Below, piece by piece: positions 8,467-16,327 of a DNA stretch of 64,000 nucleotides; position 1 is the first letter of the stretch; each line of letters opens with the position of its first letter. The stretch comes from Nitrospirillum sp034427435 (GTDB lineage Bacteria; Pseudomonadota; Alphaproteobacteria; Azospirillales; Azospirillaceae). Both the position numbers and the translations under genes were made by a program. The notes under the pieces are model-generated. The model had not been told where the DNA came from. It ran no database searches and saw nothing but the letters and a program-made list of their open reading frames with translations. Location of the stretch: assembly GCF_034427435.1 (NCBI RefSeq), contig NZ_JAXQNP010000003.1, positions 992,001 to 1,056,000 on the forward strand, written 5' to 3'.

Positions 8467-10977
8467 TCAGGCGTCCTTGAACGCCACGCGGACATTGCCC
8501 CAGACGCGGCCGCGCACCCGGATGGGGGCGTCCACCTCCTTCAGGGTCACGATGACGCCGCCGCCCATGTCGCGGGAATACGACTGCACCAGGAAGTCGC
8601 CGGTGTTGCGGCCGGCGGCCAGGCCGGCGCGGTCGTTGAACAGGCGGCGGTTGCGGCTGTTGGCCATGTTCCACACATATTCCCCCGGCCGCTGCGGCTG
8701 CGACACCCGCTTCATGTGGGTCGGCAGATAGCCGGAGGGGACGACGGCGGCGCAGAACTGGACACGGGGGTCGCCCGCCGCCACCGTTTCCTGGATGTCG
8801 GGGAACAGGCGGTCGGTCACGGCGGTGTAGGGCGCCATGTACTGTTGCGGGTCGGTGCCGGGTATGGGGTCCAGGTCGGGCGAGAACAGCGCGTCCTCGG
8901 CGAGGTCACCTGATTGCAACGCCCCTTCCAGCGCCTGTCCCATGCGGCCGGCGGCGGACAGCGCCAGGTCGATGAAGCCGCGATGCCGTTCCAGGGCCCG
9001 GTCCATTACCGACCTCAGCCGGTCGGTGGCGGCGGCGTCGACATGGACGAAGCACAGGTGCAGGCCCAGCTCGCTGGTCCCGGCCACGACAGCGGCGACG
9101 GTGCCCAGGCCATCGGCCGCCAGCGCCACCTCCTGCTGGTCAGCCAGGACCGGCAGGCCGTCCACCGCCACCACGGCGCCCCGCACCGACAGATCGCGCA
9201 ACTGGCCGGAATAGGCCCGCCCCTCCACCCGCACCGTGGCCGGCAGGTCGCAGGGCACCCGGTCGGCCGCGCGGCGATCACCGGCCACCGACTGGCGCAA
9301 GGCGATGGTCATGCGGCGTTTCAGGTCCACCATCGCCGTTTGCGTCTCGCCCACGCGCAGGTCCAGGTCGGCGGCGATGGCGGCGATGTCGTCGGACTGG
9401 TCCCGGATGCTGCCCACGCTTTGGGACACCTGCTCCGCCGCACCGGCGGAGTCGGAGGCGCTGCGCCCGATTTCGGCATTGGCGGCGGACTGCTGTTCGA
9501 CCGCCGCCGCCGTGGCGGAGGAGGTCTCGTTGATCTCGCCGATCACAGCGATGACGGCCTGGATGGCGTCCACGCTGGCCGCCACGGCCGCGCGCAGGCC
9601 CGCCACCTGGGCCCCGATCTCATCGGTCGCCTTTTGCGTCTGGCCGGAGAGCGACTTCACCTCATGCGCCACGACGGCGAAGCCCTTGCCGGCCTCCCCC
9701 GCCCGCGCCGCCTCGATGGTGGCGTTCAGGGCCAGCAGGTTGGTCTGGCCGGCGATATCGGCGATCAGGGTGGTGACCGCGCCGATCTGCTGCGTCGCCT
9801 CCTCCATCCGGTCGATGGCGCCGGCGGCCAGCTGGGCGCTGTCCACGGCACGACGGGCCACGTCGCTGGAGCGGGCGGCCTGCCGGGCGATCTCCTCCCC
9901 GGCGGCGCTCAGTTCCTCGGTCGCGGCGGCGACGTTGCCGGCGTTGCCGCTGGCCTGTTCCGCCGCCGCCGACACGGCCACCGTGTTTTCGCGCACCACG
10001 GCCACGGACTGCTTCAGGTGGGCGACCCCGTCCACGGCCCGATGGCTGCCCCGTTCCACCCCCATCCAGGTGGCGGTCAAGTCGGCCTCGATGGCGCGGC
10101 AGGTTTCCAGCAGCGCCTGGCGCGCCTCCTCGCGCGTGCGCTCCATCAGCTCCGCCTTTTCATCGGCGCCGAACGCCAGCCGCGCGCGCAAAGCGCGCAG
10201 GCTGGCGGTCACGGTCTGGAACTCCGCCGCCGGGTCGGGCGGCATGGCCTGGTCGAAGCGCCCCGCCGCCAGGGCGGCGAAGTGTCCCTCCTGGCGGTCC
10301 AGGGCCTGGCGCAACGTACGCAGAACCCAGGCGCCCCCCAGCACGGCGATGGCCAGCGACAGCAAGGTCATGACGACGTTGGCGCCCAGCCACGAACCGC
10401 CGGCGGCCGCCCCGCCCGATCCCAGGAAGCGCACGCCCCCCGCGCCCAGCGTGCAGGCGATCATCGCGCCCATGGTCAGGACGATACGGCCGCGCACGCT
10501 GCCCGCCAGGGATGCCAAGCGCGCGCCCGGGCCGGCGGCCACGACGACGCCCTCCTTCAGGGCGCCTCGGCCGCTGCGAAGCCCGGCATACAGCGCCTCC
10601 GCGGCGCGCACCTCATCCCGGGTGGGCTTGCTGCGGATGGAGATGAAGCCGGTGACCGCGCCGTCCTCCACGATGGGCGTAACGTTGGCGCGCACCCAAT
10701 AGTGATCGCCGGTCTTGGTGCGGTTCTTGACCAGGCCATCCCAGGGACGGCCGGCCCGGATGGTGGCCCACAGGTCCGCGAAGGCGGCCTTGGGCATGTC
10801 GGGATGGCGCACCAGGTTGTGGGGGGCGCCGATCAGTTCCTCATGGCTGTAGCCGCTGACCCGGATGAAGGCGCGGTTGGCATAGGTGATGCGCCCCGAC
10901 GGATCCGTGCGGGAAACCAGCAGCTCACCGTCGCGCAGCTCCACCTCGCGATTTGTCACGGGTCCCGTGTCGCGCAT
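8467..10977 (-). CDS. aer: Aer-like PAS methyl-accepting chemotaxis protein with PilZ and extra C-terminal sensor-like domain
   Basis: Chemoreceptor signalling to CheA, probably for redox or energy taxis. The start at 10977 has GGGAGG 9 bases upstream and gives the Aer-like beginning MRDTGPVTNREVEL. Domains in order: PAS (about 8-120, with PHNLVRHPDMPKAAFADLW and GDHYWVRANVTP almost as in E. coli Aer), two membrane segments (about 170-235), methyl-accepting signalling region (about 330-560, hairpin tip IAGQTNLLALNATIEAARAG), PilZ-like domain (about 575-660, RRAADRVPCDL...DLSVRGAVV), and a terminal domain of about 150 residues (NGYLP-type motif SGYLPTHMKRVSQPQRPGEY, then NRRLFNDRAGLAAGRNT). 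That last segment recurs in alphaproteobacterial receptors and resembles a soluble Cache-like fold; its ligand is unknown. At 836 residues it is much longer than E. coli Aer (506). The PilZ part suggests c-di-GMP input. Confidence 0.9.
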   Translation of the reverse strand: MRDTGPVTNREVELRDGELLVSRTDPSGRITYANRAFIRVSGYSHEELIGAPHNLVRHPDMPKAAFADLWATIRAGRPWDGLVKNRTKTGDHYWVRANVTPIVEDGAVTGFISIRSKPTRDEVRAAEALYAGLRSGRGALKEGVVVAAGPGARLASLAGSVRGRIVLTMGAMIACTLGAGGVRFLGSGGAAAGGSWLGANVVMTLLSLAIAVLGGAWVLRTLRQALDRQEGHFAALAAGRFDQAMPPDPAAEFQTVTASLRALRARLAFGADEKAELMERTREEARQALLETCRAIEADLTATWMGVERGSHRAVDGVAHLKQSVAVVRENTVAVSAAAEQASGNAGNVAAATEELSAAGEEIARQAARSSDVARRAVDSAQLAAGAIDRMEEATQQIGAVTTLIADIAGQTNLLALNATIEAARAGEAGKGFAVVAHEVKSLSGQTQKATDEIGAQVAGLRAAVAASVDAIQAVIAVIGEINETSSATAAAVEQQSAANAEIGRSASDSAGAAEQVSQSVGSIRDQSDDIAAIAADLDLRVGETQTAMVDLKRRMTIALRQSVAGDRRAADRVPCDLPATVRVEGRAYSGQLRDLSVRGAVVAVDGLPVLADQQEVALAADGLGTVAAVVAGTSELGLHLCFVHVDAAATDRLRSVMDRALERHRGFIDLALSAAGRMGQALEGALQSGDLAEDALFSPDLDPIPGTDPQQYMAPYTAVTDRLFPDIQETVAAGDPRVQFCAAVVPSGYLPTHMKRVSQPQRPGEYVWNMANSRNRRLFNDRAGLAAGRNTGDFLVQSYSRDMGGGVIVTLKEVDAPIRVRGRVWGNVRVAFKDA

Positions 10978-11169
10978 CGCCATCATCCTCCCCAGACGCC
11001 ACCCAGGCCCAGGCACCCCGGGCCACGTTCCCGCCCTCGGTCCCCTTCGGGGCGCCAAGCGGGCGTTCCGCATCACACCGTATAAGGTAATCCCACGGGA
11101 TGCCATGGACCGACTAACCAAAAAGGCGTGCCCAGTGCCGTCAACACGCTTCATCGTTACGCTTGAGAT

Positions 11170-11184
11170 TGAGAGTGATTCTCA
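11170..11184 (+). promoter_or_regulatory. Candidate Fur box (7-1-7)
   Basis: TGAGAGTGATTCTCA is a 7-1-7 dyad with one mismatch between arms and fits the gamma/alphaproteobacterial Fur pattern TGAGAAT-N-ATTCTCA. It lies 37 bases before the start of the unknown gene at 11222 and about 190 bases upstream of the divergent Aer-like receptor. The site is seen in the sequence; regulation is inferred. Confidence 0.6.
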
Positions 11185-11221
11185 TTACTGTGCCCGCGAC
11201 GGTCACAGCAGCAGGTTCGAT

Positions 11222-11749
11222 ATGCCCGACGATCTTATGATCAGCCCCCGCGACCATCGGCCCCCGCCCACCCCGCTGGAGGGGTTGAGCGCCGGGGAGC
11301 GGCTGTTGGTGTGGAGCCTGCGCCACATGGCCCAGCCCTATGCCGGGTCCAGCCCGGCCCGGCCCGGCTGTCCCTTGATCCGCCACGCCTTCCTGCAGGC
11401 CTGCGGCGAGGATGCGGATGAGGTGATGGTGACCTTTCGCGCCTTCCTGCTGCTGTATGGCCGTTCGGCGCGGGAGCGGCCGCGGGTGGGCTGCCCGGGA
11501 TGCCCCGACCTGACACCTGATGAACGCCAGTTGCTGCGCCTGCTGGCGCTGGCCCAGCCCTCGGCCGAGCCCAGCGCCCCGGCTCGGCTGTACGCCCTGG
11601 TGGAACATCTGATGCGGCCCGGCACCAGCGACGGCGTGCTGGTGGCGTCGCGGGCCATGGCCTGCGCGCTGGGCGCGCATGGCCTGTCCCTGCCGGTGCG
11701 CCCCCTGGCGCTGGAGCGCATGCCCCTGCCCGGGCGCTACGACGCCTGA
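11222..11749 (+). CDS. Hypothetical protein behind a Fur-type box
   Basis: Unknown 175-residue soluble protein; start at 11222 (MPDDLMISPRD) chosen because the upstream part of the open frame runs through the divergent promoter region. An alternative ATG is at 11237. It has no signal peptide or membrane segment. A helical region (LSAGERLLVWSLRHMAQ) is followed by several cysteines (GCPLIRHAFLQACG, then the pair in GCPGCPDLTPDERQLLRLL). The cysteine pairs could bind metal, but no family signature is recognised. Similar iron-regulated small proteins are known in Azospirillum-like bacteria from memory only, so I assign no function. Its end meets the DGC gene on the opposite strand. Confidence 0.6.
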   Translation: MPDDLMISPRDHRPPPTPLEGLSAGERLLVWSLRHMAQPYAGSSPARPGCPLIRHAFLQACGEDADEVMVTFRAFLLLYGRSARERPRVGCPGCPDLTPDERQLLRLLALAQPSAEPSAPARLYALVEHLMRPGTSDGVLVASRAMACALGAHGLSLPVRPLALERMPLPGRYDA

Positions 11750-13013
11750 GGCGGGGGGCGTGCCCCTCATCGGTGTCAAGCTGCACGCGGTCGCCGCCCG
11801 CCGCCTTGGCGGCATCCAGGGCCTGGCCGGCGCGGCGCAGGGCATCCGCAAGGACATCGCCACCGGGGCTCCCACCGGGGCCCCCGCCGGGGACCTGTCC
11901 AGGGGCGTCCTTGGCCGACGCATCCCGGGTCAGGGTCGTGGAAACCCGGGCGATCCCGATGCTGACCGTCCAGGCCAGGGTGGCCTGGCCGTTGATGGGG
12001 GCGGCGCCCACCGCGCGGCGCAAGCCCTCGGCGCGGGCGGTCGCGTCCATCAGGTCGGCATCCGGCAGCATCACGGCGAAGGCCCGCCCGCCCATGCGGC
12101 CGGCGACCTCGCCCTGCCGCAGCCATCCCCGCAGCAGCCGGCCGAACTGGTCCAGGGCCCGGTCCCCGGCCTCAGGGCCCAAGGACTCGTTGAGGGCCCT
12201 GAAATGGTCGATGTCGATGAGCAGCAGGGCCACCGGCTGGCCCGCCTCCCGCCGCCGCCGCACCTCGCGCCCCGCCACATCCAGGAAGTGGCGGCGGTTG
12301 GGCAGGCCGGTCAAGGCGTCATGGGTCGCCATGTCGTAAAGCCGCGTGGCGGACGCCTTCAGCCCGCTGACCAGGGGCCGGAAGATGAACAGCGCCTCCG
12401 CCAGCAGGGTGGTCAGCAGGATGGCCAGCACCCCCTGCTGCGCCCGGCGCAGCCCGTCGATCCGCTGCGCCGCCTCCACCTCGAACTGGCGCACGGCCTC
12501 GTCCAGCAGGGGGATGATGACGTCGCGGGTCTGGGTGCGGATGTCGGCGAAGGATCGGGCGCGCAATTCCACGCTGGAATTCGGCGGCCCCTCGTCCCGA
12601 GCAAGGATGCGTACGGAGAGGATCAGGTCGCGGGTGCGCCGGTCCAGGTCGGTCGGCGCCGAAAAGTAGAGGGCGCGGGCGGTGTCCGACAGGCCATGGG
12701 TGATGCCCAGGTCGCCGTTTCCGGCCAACAGCGCACGATGGGCCCGTTCCATTGCGGCCGCGGCCTGCAGCAGGGGTGTCCGCGCCCCCTCGTCATGATC
12801 TTCATAGAAGTCGCGCGCCAGCAGGCCGATGCGCTGCGACAGCATGCGCTGGCGGCCCGCGACATTGATGATGGTGCCGCTGTCGCGCTGCTGGGCGATG
12901 ACGTGGTCCAGCAACAGGTGCACCGCCCCCGACAGCAGGGCGATCAGGGACAGGGCTACGACATAGGCCACCGTCAGGCGGCGGGTCGGGAGGCGGTCGT
13001 CGGCACGCGTCAT
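11241..13013 (-). CDS. PilJ-type sensor with degenerate GGDEF domain; 3' end possibly misframed
   Basis: Membrane protein with a first membrane segment at about 14-35, a PilJ/nitrate-sensor-like N-terminal domain (VAGRQRMLSQRI, about 45-180), a second membrane segment (about 193-213) and a GGDEF domain (about 225-400: DALTGLPNRRHF, LLIDIDHFRALNE). The active-site signature reads GGRAF instead of GG[DE]EF, so diguanylate cyclase activity is doubtful and it may be a c-di-GMP/GTP sensor or inactive. The natural end of a GGDEF domain is near GGDRVQLDTDEG at about residue 417, yet the frame stays open for about 165 more Pro/Arg-rich residues that lie fully antisense to the gene at 11222. One extra C in the C6 run (11753-11758 on the plus strand) would give HAPPPQAS then a stop at 11738. 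The extension is therefore probably not real. Confidence 0.8.
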   Translation of the reverse strand: MTRADDRLPTRRLTVAYVVALSLIALLSGAVHLLLDHVIAQQRDSGTIINVAGRQRMLSQRIGLLARDFYEDHDEGARTPLLQAAAAMERAHRALLAGNGDLGITHGLSDTARALYFSAPTDLDRRTRDLILSVRILARDEGPPNSSVELRARSFADIRTQTRDVIIPLLDEAVRQFEVEAAQRIDGLRRAQQGVLAILLTTLLAEALFIFRPLVSGLKASATRLYDMATHDALTGLPNRRHFLDVAGREVRRRREAGQPVALLLIDIDHFRALNESLGPEAGDRALDQFGRLLRGWLRQGEVAGRMGGRAFAVMLPDADLMDATARAEGLRRAVGAAPINGQATLAWTVSIGIARVSTTLTRDASAKDAPGQVPGGGPGGSPGGDVLADALRRAGQALDAAKAAGGDRVQLDTDEGHAPRLRRRSARAGACAPAPGGAPAGTGHARPARRPWPATPPARRRWCRAASDVPPGRTAEPGRWARPRAGPAPAGAATGVHQVSGRGIPGSPPAAAPAPNGHTAAGRRERSPSPHPHPRRRPAGRRGGSRDSRAGPGWTRHRAGPCGAGSTPTAAPRRSTPPAGWAGADGRGG

Positions 13014-13124
13014 GTCACCGGGGCGGTCCTGTGTGAAACGGACGGCCCCGACCGGGGCGCTACCGCGGCCAGATCATCAACCGGACGGTGTCGCGTGACA
13101 AGGGCGGCGGGGCTGACCTGACGG

Positions 13125-13343
13125 CTAGTCCCGATCCGGCGTGCCGGGCGGCCCGCCGCCCTGGCCGCCGCCTTGGCCTCCGTCGTGGCGGACCACGCGG
13201 CGGCCCAGCGCCCGGGACCGGGACAGCGCCACCAGCCGGCCCCGGATGTCGGCGGCGGTCAGGTCGGCAGGGGCGTCACCGGCCGGCGGCGCGCCGTCGA
13301 CCGGCGATGCACCACGCCGACGGCCTGTAGGCTGGATGGTCAT
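13125..13343 (-). CDS. Small hypothetical protein downstream of PadR
   Basis: A 72-residue ORF beginning MTIQPTGRRRGASP with a strong ribosome site (GGAAAGGA, 6 bases before the ATG at 13343), which argues that it is translated. The middle part (ADLTAADIRGRLVALSRSRALG) could form a helix; the tail is Gly/Pro-rich (GGQGGGQGGGPPG). No family is recognised. It lies 45 bases after the PadR stop on the same strand and is likely co-transcribed with it. Confidence 0.55.
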   Translation of the reverse strand: MTIQPTGRRRGASPVDGAPPAGDAPADLTAADIRGRLVALSRSRALGRRVVRHDGGQGGGQGGGPPGTPDRD

Positions 13344-13388
13344 GGCGATCCTTTCCGGGTGGTGCATGGGGGCGCGCCGGGAGGAAAG

Positions 13389-14024
13389 TCAGGCCCGCTC
13401 AATGGCCTGGGCCGCCTGGTCCAGGGCCTGGGCGATGGCGCGCGCCTGTTCTTCCGTCAGGCTTTCGCCGCGCAGACGCAAGCGCAGGGCCACTTTCAGG
13501 TTTTCCATGGCCCGGACGACGGAGGCGGGCGGCATCCAACCGCGCTGGGCGCTGACCTTGTCCAGCCGTTCCTTGATGGCGGCCAGGACATGGCGGTTTT
13601 CCTCCAGGAAGGCGGCGCCGGCCGGCGTCAGGGTGTACAGCTTCTTGCCGCCCTCACCCACCGCCACCTCGGTATGGCCCATTTCCTCCAACAGGGTCAG
13701 CGTCGGGTAGACGACGCCCGGGCTGGGGCTGTAGCCGCCGCCGACCTTTTCCTCGATGGCCTTGATGATCTCATAGCCGTAGCGGGGCTTTTCCTGGATC
13801 AGGTCCAGGAACAGGAAGCGCAGGTCGCCGTTCTCGAAGACCCGCGCCGCGCCGCCGCGGCCACCCCGGCCGCCGAAGCCCTCGCGCTCCCCCCGGCCCC
13901 AGCGGTCGCCATGGCCGCCCCAGTGCGCCCCCCAGGCGCCCCAGAACCCCTCGCCGTCGCGGCCACGGGCATGGCGACGGCCCCCTTCGCAGTGCCGGCC
14001 CTCATGATGTTTGAAAAAGCGCAT
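13389..14024 (-). CDS. PadR-family regulator with His/Gly-rich N-terminus (YqjI-like)
   Basis: Transcriptional repressor of the PadR family. Residues 1-60 are rich in His, Gly, Arg and Trp (MRFFKHHEGRHCEGGRRHAR, then repeated GHGDRWGRG-type stretches), as in E. coli YqjI, where the region binds nickel or iron. The winged-helix domain is at about 66-140 (LDLIQEKPRYGYEIIKAIEE, SPGVVYPTLTLLEEMGHTEV) and a C-terminal dimerisation helix follows (about 150-211). Two AT-rich palindromes lie 34-61 bases upstream of the start and are likely autoregulatory operators. A small ORF follows on the same strand. Metal sensing is inferred from the N-terminus. Confidence 0.88.
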   Translation of the reverse strand: MRFFKHHEGRHCEGGRRHARGRDGEGFWGAWGAHWGGHGDRWGRGEREGFGGRGGRGGAARVFENGDLRFLFLDLIQEKPRYGYEIIKAIEEKVGGGYSPSPGVVYPTLTLLEEMGHTEVAVGEGGKKLYTLTPAGAAFLEENRHVLAAIKERLDKVSAQRGWMPPASVVRAMENLKVALRLRLRGESLTEEQARAIAQALDQAAQAIERA

Positions 14025-14057
14025 GATGATGTCCTCGATCCTATCTAGTGTGTTATT

Positions 14058-14085
14058 CGATATATCGTGAGCTAAGATATATCTT
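14058..14085. promoter_or_regulatory. Pair of palindromic operators (probable PadR sites)
   Basis: Two perfect palindromes, CGATATATCG (14058-14067) and AAGATATATCTT (14074-14085), share the core GATATATC and have centres 17 bp apart. They sit in an AT-rich island between padR and the divergent SDR operon. PadR/YqjI proteins bind such TATATC repeats, so autoregulation is likely; control of the SDR operon is possible. Confidence 0.65.
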
Positions 14086-14190
14086 GACCCTTTCTTGAGT
14101 CAAGGGTGGCGGCGCGGATTTATCGCAGATCATTGACGGCCCGGGGCGGCACCCCGGATAGTCGGGGCGCAAAAGAAGGAAGGCCCCGCC

Positions 14191-14979
14191 ATGTCCCCCG
14201 ACACCCTGCACAACCCCATGAGCCTGGTCGGCCGGTCCATGCTGGTGACCGGGGCGTCGGCCGGCATCGGCCAGGCCACCGCCGTGCTGCTGTCGCGCCT
14301 GGGCGCCCGCGTCACCCTGAACGGCCGGGATGAGGGGCGGCTGGGCGATACCCTGTCGCGGCTGTCCCCTGTTTCAAATGGTCCGGACGGGGGGCACCGC
14401 GTGGCGCCCTTCGACCTGGGGGAACTGGACGCCATCCCGGCGTGGATGAAGGAACAGGCGGCCCTGTCGGGCGCCTTCGACGGCGTGGCGCATTGCGCCG
14501 GCATCCAGACGCTGCGCCCCATCCGCATCTTCACCCAGGAGTTCTTCGACCAGGTGATGCGGGTCAACCTGGGCTCCTGCCTGGCGCTGGCCAAGGGGCT
14601 GCGGCAGAAGGGCGTGAAGGCGGAGCGCGCGGCCATGGTCTTCATCTCCTCCACCGCCGCCACCGCCGCCTCGCCGGCCAACATCGTCTATGCGGCGGCC
14701 AAGGGCGGCATCATCGCCGCGACCAAGGGCCTGTCGGCCGAACTGCTGCCCGACGGCATCCGCGTGAACTGCGTGGTGCCCAGCATCGTCATGACCGACC
14801 TGATCGAGCGCGGCTTCGAAAAGCTGAGTCAGGAGCAGATCGACCATCTGCAACGCCTGCAACCCCTGGGCTTCGGCCATGTCGATGACGTGGCGCACGC
14901 CATCGCCTATCTGCTGGCCGACACCGGCCGCTGGATCACCGGCACCGCCCTGACCGTCGACGGGGGGCGCACCGCGTGA
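14191..14979 (+). CDS. SDR-family NAD(P)-dependent oxidoreductase
   Basis: Short-chain dehydrogenase/reductase of classical type, 262 residues. The cofactor loop TGASAGIG is at 20-27, and the catalytic set is Ser153/154, Tyr167 and Lys171 (YAAAK). The C-terminal GRWITGTALTVDGGRTA is typical of FabG-like reductases. It is the first gene of a run of five plus-strand genes; its stop overlaps the GTG start of the next gene by four bases, implying translational coupling. In glycan islands such SDRs reduce sugars or 3-oxoacyl chains. Here the neighbours (Rieske proteins, PseH-like acetyltransferase) suggest work on a nonulosonic-acid precursor or its acyl group (inference). Substrate unknown. Confidence 0.9.
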   Translation: MSPDTLHNPMSLVGRSMLVTGASAGIGQATAVLLSRLGARVTLNGRDEGRLGDTLSRLSPVSNGPDGGHRVAPFDLGELDAIPAWMKEQAALSGAFDGVAHCAGIQTLRPIRIFTQEFFDQVMRVNLGSCLALAKGLRQKGVKAERAAMVFISSTAATAASPANIVYAAAKGGIIAATKGLSAELLPDGIRVNCVVPSIVMTDLIERGFEKLSQEQIDHLQRLQPLGFGHVDDVAHAIAYLLADTGRWITGTALTVDGGRTA

Positions 14980-15371
14980 CCACCCCCTGGGTCAAACTAG
15001 GCGACGCGGCGGCGCTCGCCAGCCATGGCGACTATCTGACGGGCCGGGCGCCCGATGCCGAGGGCGCCGCCATTCCCGTGGTGGTGCAGAATTTCCAAGG
15101 AGTGCTGAAGGCCTTCCGCAACGTCTGCTCCCATCGCTTCGCCCTGATCCATGACCAGCCCTGCGGGCGCGGCCTGCTGCGCTGTCCCTATCATGGCTGG
15201 GTGTATGACGCGGACGGCGTGCCCATCGGCATTCCCTTCGACGACAGCGATTTCCACCTGGATACGCAGGCCCGCCGGCGCCTGGCGCTGACGCCCGTGG
15301 GCCTGGCCGTCAGCGGGGGCGCGGTGTGGGTGAACGTGGATGCGGCCGCCGCCTTCGCGGGAGACGCCTGA
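14976..15371 (+). CDS. Stand-alone Rieske [2Fe-2S] protein
   Basis: A 131-residue Rieske protein with cluster ligands Cys51, His53, Cys70 and His73 (NVCSHRFALIHDQPC...RCPYHGW). It starts at a GTG overlapping the SDR stop (GTGA). The sequence, including YDADGVPIGIPFDD after the second ligand pair, resembles the Rieske domain inside ring-hydroxylating oxygenase alpha subunits more than a small ferredoxin component. The next gene encodes an oxygenase alpha subunit that lacks its own Rieske domain. The two together look like one Rieske oxygenase separated into two polypeptides; the role would be electron delivery to the mononuclear iron of the partner. There is no reductase gene nearby. Confidence 0.9.
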   Translation: MTTPWVKLGDAAALASHGDYLTGRAPDAEGAAIPVVVQNFQGVLKAFRNVCSHRFALIHDQPCGRGLLRCPYHGWVYDADGVPIGIPFDDSDFHLDTQARRRLALTPVGLAVSGGAVWVNVDAAAAFAGDA

Positions 15372-16327
15372 TGGGGGAGATGCTACCCGCCCGCTGGTTC
15401 GATGACCCGCAGTGCCATGCCCGGGAGATGGCGGCGCTGCGGCGCCAGTGGCTGTACGTCGGCACCCGCTTCGAGGCGCCCCTGACCCGGTCGGTGCTGG
15501 GCACGCCCGTGACCCTGGACAGTTCCCTTAAGGCCACCGACGACCAGGGCCGGCCCCTGGAAACGGACGCCTACGGCGCCTTCGTGTTCGTGCGTCTGGA
15601 AGGGAATGGCCCCAGCCTGGCGGAACATCTGGGGCCGGTGGCGGGGCACCTGGCCCGGCTGTCGGGGCAGTGCGATCAGCCCATCGCCGACGACCATGTG
15701 GAATTCGCGGCCAACTGGAAGGCACTGGTGGAAAACACCATGGACGACTTCCACGGCTCCACCGTCCATCCCACCACCATCCATCCCGCCGTGCATGCCG
15801 ACTGGCAAACGCATCTGGAAACACGGCGCTTCGGCCGGCACAGCACGTCCAGCTGGCGGCTGAGCGAGGGGACGGAAGCGTGGTGGCGGCGGATCGATGC
15901 CAAGGCCGGCCTGCGCCGGGTGGTGGACCATGCGCGCTATGACCACTGCTTCGTCTTCCCTAACCTGTACGTCGCCAGCTTTTACGGGGCCATGGTCATC
16001 ACCCACACGGTGACGCCGCTGGCCCCGGACCGCAGCCGCCTGGACTGGCGCCTGTTCCTGCCGGTGACGGCGCCGGACAAGCCGGCCGTGGCGGCCTTTC
16101 GCCGGTCGCTGGCCACCCTGCTGGCGCACTCCGCCCGCACCGTGATCCTGGAGGATCAGCCGCTGTGCGAACGGGTGCAGCAGGCGCGGGGGGCGGCCCA
16201 GGTCGCCGGCGTCCTGGGCCGGCGCGAACGGCGCATCGCCGATTTCCATCACGCCTGGGCCCGGACCCTGGGCCTGGACGCCCCGCCCCGGCCGGCGGAC
16301 GCGCTCTATGAGGAGGGGGACGCATGA
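15371..16327 (+). CDS. Ring-hydroxylating oxygenase alpha-type catalytic subunit lacking a Rieske domain
   Basis: The start at 15371 overlaps the Rieske gene by one base (TGATG); 318 residues. Mononuclear-iron motif N122-x2-D125-x2-H128-x4-H133 (ENTMDDFHGSTVH) and Asp262 (ILEDQ) give the complete 2-His-1-carboxylate site and the bridging Asp. The N-terminus (ARWFDD...MAALRRQWLYVGTRFEAP) matches the part of alpha subunits that precedes the Rieske domain, and residue 52 onward (LKATDDQGRPLETDAYGAFVFVRLEG) matches what follows it. The Rieske insert is therefore missing exactly where it should be and is supplied by the preceding gene. Likely a hydroxylase or demethylase; vertebrate CMP-Neu5Ac hydroxylase is a Rieske enzyme acting on sialic acid, which makes a sugar substrate conceivable. 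Confidence 0.88.
   Translation: MGEMLPARWFDDPQCHAREMAALRRQWLYVGTRFEAPLTRSVLGTPVTLDSSLKATDDQGRPLETDAYGAFVFVRLEGNGPSLAEHLGPVAGHLARLSGQCDQPIADDHVEFAANWKALVENTMDDFHGSTVHPTTIHPAVHADWQTHLETRRFGRHSTSSWRLSEGTEAWWRRIDAKAGLRRVVDHARYDHCFVFPNLYVASFYGAMVITHTVTPLAPDRSRLDWRLFLPVTAPDKPAVAAFRRSLATLLAHSARTVILEDQPLCERVQQARGAAQVAGVLGRRERRIADFHHAWARTLGLDAPPRPADALYEEGDA

Noticed and set aside
15326..15370. Upstream start for the Rieske-less oxygenase
   Set aside because: It would read inside the Rieske gene with an Arg-rich sequence; the ATG at 15371 overlaps the Rieske stop and begins the conserved N-terminus.
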